A DNA stretch of 30,969 nucleotides. It comes from Amphimedon queenslandica. Taxonomy: Eukaryota > Porifera > Demospongiae > Haplosclerida > Niphatidae. The notes under the pieces were generated by a model, which did not search any database, was not told the origin of the DNA, and saw only the letters and a list, made by a program, of their open reading frames with translations. This document shows positions 21,601 to 30,889 of this stretch, piece after piece. The first letter of the stretch is position 1. Every line of letters starts with the position of its first letter. A program made the translations under genes and the position numbers. The stretch spans positions 71,134-102,102 of the forward strand of contig NW_003546242.1 of NCBI RefSeq assembly GCF_000090795.2, given 5' to 3'.

Positions 21601-23062
21601 TAGCTACATGTACTTATTACTAGTTTTATTGCATGTACATGTAACTTTGTGAGTTAAAACTGATTGTTGTTCAAATTATGTGATTCCCTTAAACTTTTAC
21701 TTGGCATAAGGACATTGAAAATGATTGTAATATGGATTCTGTGTAGTCTTGGGCTGTGATAGATGCCAAAATTTGTGCTTGAATTTTTTTCACTCTACTT
21801 TTTGTAATGTGTGATTGCTAATACATGTATGTGCATCTAATGCATGTTGTTATGTGAAATGTACATGTACATGGTGAATACAATCAGGAACGTTTTATGC
21901 CCCAGATCCTATCATTATGGCATTAACTATTAATTTTCTGATAACGAATCCTTTTATGCTTAATGTGTACTACCGTATAGACGGAAAATTTTGCGGCAAT
22001 TTAATTTTGCGTTTTCAATAAATTTTGAATGTTTTTTAATTTTGCGAATTAAAATTATGCGATTTGGCCACGCTGTCTTGACACGTACACGATGCTAATG
22101 ATATACGCCCATCGAGCCCACGTGATTTTAATTTTACGGTTTTTAATTATGCGTTTATTTTTAAAACGCAAAGCGCAAAATTAAATTCCCACAAAATTTT
22201 CCGTCTATATGGTATAGATGTGCATATGTTATTGATTTCATGATCTTTTCAATCAACAGGTTATGACTGTCCTCTTTCCAGTAGCAACAGCACTGTGGGT
22301 CAAGTAAGTAATGCTTTTGGTAAGGATACCAATGAGGTAGTCTCTTCTGTCATTGGTATATTGGTAATGCTTGTGACAGTGGTATATGCCTGGTAAGTGA
22401 TACAGTATAACTGGCTGTCATTATAATGTTCCTCCTTAAGCGTTTACTTGTCAAATAACAAGCAGCTTCAGAAACTTCGTGGCAATCACAAAGACGAGTC
22501 CGAGGTATGCTCAGTGATAATTGTAGTCTTTTTTTAGAGTCAGTTCAACCTGCTCTCTTTCTCTCCCCCCACTCTGTATTATAGTCAGCACTGTTGGGCG
22601 GTTACTCTAGTCATGGTTAGTAATTCTTTTTTTAACAATAGGGTTTTACCGTTCTTTGCTGTGATCAATGTTGCCCCGATGCAACAGAAGCACAAGAGAT
22701 AGATGATAAAGACACAGACACTGATGTGAAAGAATCCAAGATGAAAGTGACCGATGATGAGACTGAGCATGTCACCTACTCTTATTCCTTCTTCCACTTC
22801 ATGATGGTGATATCAATCCTTTTTGTAATGATGCAACTGACTAATTGGTACAAGTAAGTTTAAAAATAATGGCTATTCAACCCTTATTTACCTTTATTTT
22901 TCTCTCAGTCCTGGTATAGCTGAGTCTGACAGGTTCCAGAACACATGGGCCTCAGTTTGGATTAAGATGTCGTCTGCTTGGCTGTGCTTTGTTGTGTACC
23001 TCTGGACACTATTGGCTCCTCTTATTCTAAGGAACAGGGATTTTGGTTATGGGGCTGACTAA
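18647..23062 (+). CDS. SERINC: SERINC / TMS1 family multi-pass membrane protein
   Basis: Twelve exons join in frame to 497 residues: 18647-18832, 18896-19161, 19688-19773, 20837-20930, 21058-21178, 21231-21327, 21401-21496, 22260-22392, 22441-22504, 22585-22615, 22688-22853, 22909-23062. The family is recognised by the Cys-rich start ([10 protein letters not shown] ... C-G-I-C-C-P), [35 protein letters not shown] before an acidic loop, [16 protein letters not shown] and the C-terminal [14 protein letters not shown]. About ten membrane helices are expected. SERINCs were named serine incorporators and are now viewed as lipid scramblases of the plasma membrane or endosomes. Vertebrate SERINC3/5 reduce retroviral infectivity. 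The length is usual for the family. The junction at 22615/22688 is the least certain. Confidence 0.92.
19162..19687 (+). other. SERINC intron 2
   Basis: This 526-bp intron is AT-rich and includes several TGTACATG motifs near 19270-19325. No exon, RNA gene or inverted-repeat element is evident. Confidence 0.5.
19854..20114. mobile_element. Composite MITE with an internal tRNA-like segment, in a SERINC intron
   Basis: The ends read TACTGTATTTTAC on the left and, on the opposite strand, TACTGTATTTCACC on the right. Both are followed within a short distance by GGCGTTTATTT-type sequence in inverted orientation. The centre (19930-20010) reads on the minus strand like a tRNA: a TAGCTC..TAGTTAGAGC A-box-like region, an anticodon-arm-like middle and a GGGTTTGATTCCCG B box. 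It resembles a DNA element that has captured, or evolved from, a tRNA-derived SINE. Confidence 0.5.
19930..20010 (-). other. tRNA-like (pol III promoter-like) sequence, probably SINE-derived
   Basis: The minus strand has a good B box (GGGTTTGATTCCC) and a broken A box with an insertion (TAGCTCCAAAGTGC...TTAGAGCC). The 5' end GAGATAG does not pair with the 3' end AGGTCCC, so it should not fold into a mature tRNA. It lies within the larger inverted-repeat element. Confidence 0.45.
20115..20836 (+). repeat. Intron remainder with ACATGTAC runs and an AAT microsatellite
   Basis: This part of SERINC intron 3 carries TACATGTACATGTACATG around 20251-20268, a cluster of CTAGA-containing repeats around 20570-20625, and an (AAT)n-like tract at about 20668-20698. 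No coding sequence is recognised. Confidence 0.5.
21971..22214. mobile_element. MITE with TACCGTATAGACGG ends in a SERINC intron
   Basis: The left end TACCGTATAGACGGAAAATT and the right end (on the minus strand) TACCATATAGACGGAAAATT match at all but one position and continue into TTG. The element is about 244 bp, rich in AATTTTGCG-type motifs and non-coding. It interrupts intron 7 of SERINC without affecting exons. Confidence 0.8.
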
Positions 23063-24479
23063 AGAAAGAAGAACAGCTACATGTACATTGTATTTGCTAT
23101 TTTAGACAGTTTATCTTCTCATTGTTTAGTTAGATATTAGTTAATTCCTCATGTGTATTGCATGTTGTTTTAATTTGTTGCTCTTTAATATAATCATTGT
23201 GTTTAAACTTAAAAGTGAGAAAAGAGAAAAATTCTGCTTTTTAAGTCACAAATGGCATAATTGTGGGTGTGGTTTGTACTTTGTAGAATTAGAAACTAGA
23301 AATTGCAAATTATCATCACATTTTCTTTATTATTGTTTTCAATTTAATTTTGCTTCAATTGCTTGGTGTGCTCTCACAATGCTGAAGTGAACAGACAGCT
23401 TGAAGTGGCTAGTATCATTCTAGAGCTACCCAGTGAGGCGAGGTATAATTAATTTTGAGTTTTAATACTGTATTGTAATTGTAGTTATATTTAATAGACA
23501 GCTTGTGAAGACTGGGGACAAGTGCAAAGATGGCTGATTAGAGAACCTCAGTGTGGACAGGGTTAGTCTATCTGTTTAATTAACATATATGTAGTTACCT
23601 ACGCCCAAGGGTTTGTATATTTTTATAGTGTTGTAGTTAGTGCCGGAAAAGTGGGTTGGGTTTTACCATTTGATAGTGGTGTACTTCTGCCTTTTTCTGA
23701 CGTAAAGAGGATTCAAACTAATGTTGATTAATTTACCATAGTATATATAAACACTTATAGTCATTGTGGTAGATGATAAGACTTAAGAAGGTCTATCACA
23801 ATTAGCTGCACATTGCTATGCTGCATCAGCGTTAACTTTTAAAATTTACGATGATGATCTTATACCTCAAACTTTTTCCATTGCTGTCTATGGCAAAATG
23901 GGTTTGCTTTTACCTCTAAGGGACCTTATTGTTAAGAATTATTATGGTACCTATAGAAGCAGCATATACATGTAGTATTGATTAGGGATAATTAAGCTAT
24001 GAATGTACTTGGCACACATACATTTATATCAAAAACTCAAAGAACTGATAAAGTCAGGATTTAGTACTTACATGTATTCTTATAAATAAATTAATGCTGA
24101 ATTGTGAATAATATTGTCATCTAAACTAGCATAATATTCACAAGACTATATAACGTTACCTTATAATTTGTAATTATTAAAAACAAATAGACTTATTAAA
24201 CTGTAATATACATGTAGATCTACACACAAAGTAATAAACTTGCAAATTAATGCTTCATAAAAAATAAATCAAAATTAGATAGAATAATTCAAAGAGAGAG
24301 CAACACGATTTAGTAAAAGGTGGACAAAAAGAAAAAGCTAAACTACCAAACCAACATGAACATGTAACATATAAAACATAGAACCTTCTATAATGTACTT
24401 GTACGTATAAAATGACAATCACTACACGTCAGCACATAATGGTAACAGTTATATGCATGTTGTACATGTAGTTCAATAA
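23063..24479. other. Intergenic region between SERINC and the death-fold exon
   Basis: About 1.4 kb of AT-rich DNA. It begins with the SERINC 3' UTR. Two short exon-like stretches on the plus strand (about 23390-23442 and 23499-23564) have open frames and donor-like ends but do not join in a consistent phase. Nothing else is recognised. Confidence 0.4.
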
Positions 24480-24802
24480 TTATTTTTTGCAATAAACGTC
24501 TATTCCCTCTGCTATCATTTGAAACTCTTTCTCTATTTTCCTTGAATTTTCTTGGCTTGCACAGGTTTGAGAGAGTCGAGTGCCTAATTCTAATATCTTG
24601 CTAGCAAACTCTCTTTCTGGTTGATTGTTATCTTCTATAGTTTTGTACCACGAGAGCAAAATGTCATTGATTATTAATGCTTTGTCTTTGCTTTCGTTTT
24701 CTTTTGATTGAGTGCCAAATACCTGATTGATGATAGATATTTCACAGCAAGAATATGAGGCAATTTTTTCAGCTATTTCAGCTACATCCGTAGGTTTTAA
24801 AC
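24480..24802 (-). CDS. Terminal exon encoding a death-fold-like domain, probably of the adjacent NLR-like gene
   Basis: On the minus strand, after a TTATTTTTAG acceptor at the high end, a 323-nt open frame in phase 1 ends with TAA at 24480-24482 and gives 107 residues. It begins L-K-P-T-D-V-A-E-I-A-E-K-I-A and contains L-L-S-W-Y-K-T-I followed by E-R-E-F-A-S-K-I-L-E-L-G. This order of amphipathic helices with a central Trp is typical of Death domains. There is no start codon after the acceptor in a suitable position, so it must be spliced to an upstream exon. The nearest same-strand gene is the P-loop protein at 26110-28316. A phase-1 donor inside that gene's last exon would have to be used. 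It could instead belong to an unrecognised gene. Confidence 0.5.
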
Positions 24803-26109
24803 CTAAAAATAAAATGAAATTTTAAATGATTAGTTTATAATCTGCCAGTATACACGTACATGCACCTGCAAATTTTCATTTACATGTAGTCAAAAATTTT
24901 GTCATTTCTGGAGTGTGTTTGTATAATTAAATTATCCATGCACTTCTGCATTCTATAGTATAGGAATTTCGGCATAGTGCTCAACTACTCTTGCAGAATC
25001 TTGTCAATTAATTTTAAAATTGCTCAAAAATTTGACCAAATATTGTACAGTGTATACTATACGGAGTATTTTTTTCAAAAATTGATATTAAAGAATTGTT
25101 TTTATGAAAACTTTGAGCTGATTTTGATGAAAATTGAATCTTTGAAGTTATGTAAAAATTTGTTCTGTACTATGTACTGTGTCTTTAGCCAATTTTTTCA
25201 AAAAATTAGTAAGAGATTCCTTGATTTTTATAATTTTTTCTGTGACATTTATGTCTTTATGTTGTCTAGTTGAGCTAATTCTAATCAAATAGATTTTTCA
25301 TAAATTTTTAAGTTGCCTGAAAGCTATACATGCTATCATACTATTATACACATGTATATACATGCTATTATATACTATTATATATTTGTTATATGTATTA
25401 CCATTACACTATTGTAGTGCTTGTCAGCTCATGCATGCTATTCAGCTCATTTAGTATGCTTTGTGGGAATTAAACCAGGCCTACATAATTGTTTCAAAAT
25501 TTTTTCAAAATGATTAATGTTAATTTAAACATGAAAAATGATTTTGATAAATTTTGACTGACAAAATTTCAATCTACTATACTGCATGATTTATGATATT
25601 AGTGATAATTTTAACACATGCAGTGCTCTTCTTTTCACATACAAATAAATTATCACTTTGCATTTAATCTAAATACATGAAACTTGTGACTTATTTCACT
25701 TTCACTTTTAGTATCACACTAAAATGATACCTAGGACTATGATATTTGATATAAGATGGTACCGTATAGGGGGTATACATGTATTTCACGGGGATTTAAT
25801 TTCGCTAATTTCACGGTTAAAAAATTTGTGAAAATATTTTCTATGAAAATTATTTTTTACCATACTAATAATGGTCAGTAGAAGAAGAACGCAAAAATTT
25901 TTTCTTGTGAATAAGTTGAAATGTGATTTTTGTGAAATATTTTCCCTGGGAAATATACCCCTTATACGGTATATCTTTTATCAACTTCATTATGATAGAT
26001 AAATCTAGATCTAGTTTTTGGTGTTTATAATTTCCCTAACCTTTGGTAGACTGCGGCAGGGATGAATCATGAGTAGGATTCTAAAAAAGCTACAATAAAT
26101 TATGATTGT
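24803..26109. repeat. Non-coding stretch with dispersed repeat and MITE
   Basis: Holds diverged copies of the TTTTTCAAAAA / TTTTTATAATTTTTTCTG repeat (about 25000-25310) also found in the receptor intron, some ATACATGCTATTATA-type simple repeats, and the MITE at 25760-25971. No exon is recognised on either strand. Confidence 0.5.
25760..25971. mobile_element. MITE with TACCGTATAGGGGGTATA ends
   Basis: Left end TACCGTATAGGGGGTATA; right end on the minus strand TACCGTATAAGGGGTATA; both run on to ATTTCAC-containing sequence. The element is about 212 bp, AT-rich and non-coding. It belongs to the same end-type group as those at 21971 and 29380. Confidence 0.78.
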
Positions 26110-28316
26110 CTATTTTTGATGTGCCTTTGTAAGTGCTTCATTCCATGCTTTCAGTAGCTCATCACAGCTACTATCATTGCATTCGCTGCAAGGCGACCTA
26201 ACAGGTAGGACATGATAGCTTGATGAAGGAATGGACTGAGGACCCAAGTCAGAGCTTTCCATGCATATTTTGATGAATCTGTATTTGACTGTAGTCACTG
26301 GTTTTGCTGCACCTGAAGATGGGCAAGGGCTACATACCTTTCTGGCTTTTTTTTGTGATATCATTATAAACTTGAACGATACATGAGCACACTTCCTCAC
26401 TTGGTTTGTCCAGGTGTAGATTGGTTGCTGGACTAAAGGAAGTTAAGGTGATGATTGTACCGGTGGCAGTATCGTTGATGATGGTTTGGTTACGGTACTT
26501 GGATGGAACTAGCTTGGCTTGTGGACGTAAACGAAGAAAATGCTTCGTAAATGTAGCCTGCTTGAAAATATGAGGGGTGTCAATGCTTGTGAGAACATGT
26601 ATTGATTTTGGATTGAGCTGCTCCTTATTCATTTTCCGGAGTGTAGGAATATAATAGAAAATATCATTTTCAGTCAACTCATTGGGTTCCAACTCCAAAT
26701 TAGATTTTATCACTCGTGCAGCTAAATTAAGGGAAACTAGTGCATCCATGAAAGCTGTCATATGACCATCAAACATATCCCTGCATGCACTCTCTGAAAC
26801 GATTCCAGTTTGGCGAAATTTGTCATTTTGAAGAAGATCGTTGAGCTTTCTCAAAAATTGTACTGGTTTAACTATAACAAATTGGTAATCGGGATCAACG
26901 AGACTCAGATCAAAAATGCTGCCAAATGACGTGTAGAATTTGCAAAACCCTTTCAAAGACTCATCATCCATGCCACACTTTTCTGCCATTGCCTTGAGAT
27001 CATCTCGAGCTATGATTTTCCAATCAAAGCGATAAAATAGACTACGAAGGAAGACCCAAACTACTGGAATTTCCTCATACGGTGTTTCATTGATGACACG
27101 CTCGAAATTTTGGCATAAAGTATGAGTGCTGTTATGGCTTTTAAGATTGATTGTTTTGATCTTGTCTTCAAGGAGAGTGGCTATACCAATGTGCTTTGCA
27201 AGTGGTCGTACTTTGCTTTCTAAGGCCTGAACTTTCATTTGCAGGTTTCCATTTTGCATCCCATTGTGCTTACCAATTATGGTGCAAACTCCCCTCCTCT
27301 CTTTCTCGTTATCCTTACTAATCATACACTGACGAAGCAAGTAATGTAGATGAGGTCTCCAGCTCATGAGGCCACCCTCTTCTGGTGGCATAGTAAGGCT
27401 TTCAATGTCATCCTCCAAATCCAGAAAAAGCCATGTGTGCTGATTGTAGAGGTGACCCTGCAAAGCTGCCAAAAAATGACGAACAATTTTATTGATTGTA
27501 ACATCCCACACATTAACTACAGCAATCCCTTCAGGAAGGGCCTTGATCAAATTCTCTGTATCCCTCCTCTCTTGATCAGACAACTGCTCTGCTTTTTTAG
27601 ACTTTCCAATAAAATCCTGCCTTGAAAGAAATTGATAAATAAAGTGAATATGTTCATCTAAATCTGGCTGATCAAATACGGAAGTGTCATAAATTTCATC
27701 TATATTTAAATGTGGGACCTTTCCTTGGCTTAGAAACCGCTCATTGAAAGCTGACAAAATTGAAGGTGCAAAGCATGATTTCTTCGTGAACTCATTAATA
27801 ATGAGATTTTTTGTAACACTTGAACTTGCAGCAATAAATTGGTAATAATGAATGCCTTCTGCTGCTTCTTCTGCTATTTCACTCCGAACATCTTTGATAG
27901 CTACACCTTCAGTAGTGTACGTTTTCCTTACATAGTCTACAGCAGCTGTTTTCCCACTGTCAGGCAAACCGTTGAATGAAAGCAAGATTGGTTTAACTTT
28001 TGCTTTTATTCCTGGGTTTGTGATAACTTCTTCTTTAAGACTATGCAAATCAAAGGGACACCCTGAAAACAATATTAATATATTATCATTAAATTACTTT
28101 TGGATCTATTATACCTTCAAATGACTTAGGTGCTTCACCAGTTGGTTGTGTAGATTTAGTTGCATCATTATTATAAGAAAGCCCCATATTTTGAAAAATT
28201 GCAATAGTACTACGGCCGAACACTAATTCATCCATGTTTTCCAGAAATAGATCTACTGATTTGTAGTTTCTTGAATTTATATTTATAGTGAACGGCAGTG
28301 AACTGCTATAATTCAT
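26110..28316 (-). CDS. P-loop NTPase with COR/winged-helix-like region (STAND/NLR-like or Roco-like)
   Basis: Minus-strand exons 28115-28316, 26338-28062 and 26110-26312 give 709 residues if a 25-nt intron (26313-26337) is removed. The first exon (67 residues) has no recognisable domain. The main exon carries a Walker A motif G-L-P-D-S-G-K-T near its start. It is followed by V-V-N-V-W-D-V-T (a possible switch-like strand), T-W-L-F-L-D-L-E-D-D, and C-T-I-I-G-K-H-N-G. Then comes a region (V-W-V-F-L-R-S-L-F-Y-R-F-D-W ... F-Y-T-S-F-G-S-I-F-D ... V-I-V-K-P-V-Q-F-L) typical of the winged-helix/COR-like part of Roco and STAND proteins. The last exon is short and Cys/Ser-rich. Likely a signalling NTPase, possibly an innate immune sensor. 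No LRRs or WD repeats seen. A death-fold exon downstream may be part of it. Confidence 0.75.
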
Positions 28317-29379
28317 AGAATTTTTGCAACTTCACAGTTTATAGTAAAGTTGTGACACAATTTCTAGGAATTATCTATTAGCCATTACGGCAATAGCTGG
28401 CTATTCCTGTAACACATAGAAGCTCATTGTTATAGTTAATTGTTATAATTTCTGCTTTTATTAATTTTGACCCTCAAAATTGATACTAGGAATGATAACA
28501 TGTACGTCATTCTATATCATTAATAAATTTTCTGTGGCATTCTTGAAATTACTCTACATCTCTTTCTCACAACTATTGATTTGCCTATTACTGTTACTAA
28601 AGTACAAGAAAAAATTGATGATATACATATAAATTAGAAGTGATGTTTGCCTAGTAAAGATTCTTATGTACTCTTGTATATCCTTATGTAAAAGAGGAAG
28701 ATATTTCCTGTAGATGATTGAACCATCAAGCAGTAATACGTATGTGCTGGTTAGTGGTGATGCACTTAATAATGGATGTGCCTCAATTCTTGCATGGGTT
28801 AATTGATATAAGTTTTAATCAATTTTAGGTGTAATGATTTTTTCAAACACTGATTTTTATAATAATTTATTTATCTTCCTGCTCATTTGTTTATCATAAG
28901 CTAGGTATTTATGTGCATGTATTGTATTAGTTGTAATATCTGATGGACTTCTTTCATCCACTTTTACATGCATGTAGCCTGTAAGAGATAGTTGTAGCAG
29001 ACTTGGGGTCCATTACAATTGTCATAGTAATTAGGGGCTCATTTATAATTACAATTACATAATTGCAATTATAAACAGAATTTAATTTGGATTTTTTTGT
29101 CAAAATTGAGTAGCCATAGTGTACTGATACTACCAACTCAATACAGACACAGGGAGTGTTCTCAATCTACTTTCACATTGTATGCATGCACTATACACAT
29201 GTAGATGGAAGTGACAATCAGGGTTTCCCAGTATAATGGTCAGCTTCTTGCCAGCTCATGTGGTGTGCTGTTTAGCTTGCTTAGTACTTAGAGCTTTGTA
29301 AAAAATTTTGATTCATGGTAAATTGTCAAAAAAAATTTTCTTTTTCTGATGCATTACATATACATGTTCTGATGTTGTA
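28317..29379. other. Upstream region of the NLR-like gene, no further gene seen
   Basis: AT-rich and non-coding. A segment just upstream of the ATG (28335-28378, containing ACAGTTTATAGTAAAGTTGT) recurs at 30360-30383 next to the SERINC fragment. The dispersed TTTTGTCAAAA-type repeat begins near 29290. Confidence 0.45.
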
Positions 29380-29575
29380 TACCATATAGTGGAAAATTTT
29401 CTTTTTGTGGACCTGTCTACAAATCAATTTTGGGCTTTAATTTTCATAGTTTTCTACTTTTCGGCCATCTTAAACCATATTGAATCGATTTTTGCAGATT
29501 GTATTTTCGTGAATTTTGAAAAAAGCATAAAATCCACAAAAATTTTGGGCCATGAAAATTTTCCGCTATACGGTA
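29380..29575. mobile_element. MITE with TACCATATAGTGG ends
   Basis: Left end TACCATATAGTGGAAAATTT and right end on the minus strand TACCGTATAGCGGAAAATTT differ at two positions over about 22 bp. The 196-bp element is non-coding and sits inside a block of dispersed repeats. Confidence 0.78.
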
Positions 29576-29712
29576 TTTAGTTTACACTTATCAAAACTGG
29601 GTTTTAAAATGAATTTTGAAAGACCCGTTTACTATAGTACACAGTCTTGGGCCAAATTTTGTCAAAAGGGCTAGAAAAATTTTTTATACTTTTATAATTT
29701 TTGTGATACATA

Positions 29713-29967
29713 TACTGTATTTGCCTGATTAGAAGTCCAGCTTAAATAAATGCCTATCCTTAAATTATTCTCACTATAGATCTGCATATTTTAGCCAACT
29801 ATAGGTAGTCTCAACTTTAGACTGAAATAGCTCAACTCTTGATGCACAGTTTGGTGATTTAGGGATATGGGTTGATCCCTGCTTTTGACAACCTTTTTTT
29901 CTTTTTATGCAAATTTTTCCCCTGTTAATGAATAAATGCCCTGGCTTCTTATTAGGCAAATATGGTA
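29713..29967. mobile_element. MITE with TTTGCCTGAT inverted ends (copy 2)
   Basis: Left end TACTGTATTTGCCTGATTAG; right end on the minus strand TACCATATTTGCCTAATAAG. Its right half read on the minus strand shares CATTTATTCATTAACAGG with the element at 14191-14352, confirming one family. Non-coding, 255 bp. Confidence 0.75.
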
Positions 29968-30619
29968 CGTGTATTTATGTTGTGTAAAATATTTGAACGA
30001 ATTGTGAGCAAAATTGAATTTTTATAAATTTTTTTAATTGCTTAAAGTTGCACCAAAATTCCTTGGGTCAAATTTTGTCAAAAATTTCAAGTGAGGTATT
30101 GTAAACTTTTATAAATTTTTATGATACTTATACATTTTGATATATTTTTCAAAAAGTTCAAACCACTTTTGATCAAAATTGGATTTCCTATGAATTTAAA
30201 GATGCTCAAAAATTTGGCCAAAGACCCTGTACTATCATTATAGCTAGTATGTAGTTTTGGGCCAAGCTGCGGCATAAAAAAATTACAAATTACAATCCGA
30301 AATTGGATTTCAAGTGATTAATACCTAAATTCTTAAATTGAATTTAATTAAGTTATTATTACAGTTTATAGTAAAGTTGTGACAGTTATTTCATGTACTG
30401 TTATTTTTCTAGGAAATATCTATGTTATGCACTTTATCAGCATGTTTTTTGCCTTATTTAGATTATAGTCATACCTCACCCACTTTTATTAAATGCATGT
30501 AGATAAAAATATTTTTATTATCCGCTCTGCAGATTCGTACAAAAAGATAATTGATTTATTGAGTTAATCAATATTTTTGTATTTGTTGCTGTTTTTAATT
30601 TTGTTGCATTTTTTTATAG
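29968..30619. repeat. Dispersed TTTTGTCAAAA repeat and flank of the SERINC copy
   Basis: Contains a copy of the dispersed unit (about 30060-30230: TTTTGTCAAAAATTTC ... TTTTATAAATTTTTATGATAC ... GATCAAAATTGGATTT ... GCTCAAAAATTTGGCC). It then carries AT-rich sequence leading into an acceptor-like TTTTTTTATAG at 30609-30619, in front of the duplicated SERINC exon. No gene of its own. Confidence 0.5.
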
Positions 30620-30889
30620 GCTGGATTAACAAAAAGAAACTGAGAATAATTTGTGGTATGTAGCTCTTCTAATACCAACAATCATATTCTATTTAATTGC
30701 ACTGGTTGGAATCATTCTATTATTTGTTTTCTTTGTCAGAGTAAGTTTTAATTACATTATATATATTGCTCATTACCTGTTTGTATTTATAGCCTGGTGG
30801 ATGTGGTTTGAATATATTCTTCTTGTGCTCTATATTTATTCTGAGTGTTGCGGTATCTATTATTGCTATATTGCCTCCAGTGCAGAATG
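30620..30889 (+). pseudogene. Duplicated SERINC fragment (two exons and intron) with an in-frame stop
   Basis: This 270-bp stretch has the same length as 21058-21327 of the SERINC gene and differs from it at about nine positions by eye. Five differences are in the first exon, three in the intron and one in the second exon. The intron is retained, so it is a DNA-level duplication and not a retrocopy. In the original frame the fourth codon is TAA at 30627-30629, where the parent has AAA, which would truncate the protein. The acceptor before it and the donor after it look intact. Similarity stops soon after the second exon's donor, within the window. The recent copy may belong to a larger duplicated locus beyond the window, or be an isolated fragment. 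Confidence 0.75.

Noticed and set aside
18647..23062. Ion channel or transporter other than SERINC
   Set aside because: The N-G-F-W-x-x-K, P-x-x-G-L-L-Q-x-S, Y-S-Y-S-F-F-H and C-terminal W-T-L-x-A-P motifs occur together and in order only in the SERINC/TMS1 family.
23151..23390. Open frame of 79 residues downstream of SERINC
   Set aside because: Lies in the probable 3' UTR, starts inside AT-rich sequence and has no family resemblance.
23390..23564. Two short coding exons on the plus strand after SERINC (open frames reading L-E-V-A-S-I-I-L-E-L-P-S-E-A-R and C-E-D-W-G-Q-V-Q-R-W-L-I-R)
   Set aside because: They look protein-like but the donor phase of the first does not match the acceptor phase needed for the second, and neither has a start or a recognised family. 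Possibly remnants of a gene; not annotated.
24977..25273. Open frame of 98 residues on the plus strand
   Set aside because: It is a translation of the dispersed AT-rich repeat; Phe/Leu/Ile/Asn-rich without domain features.
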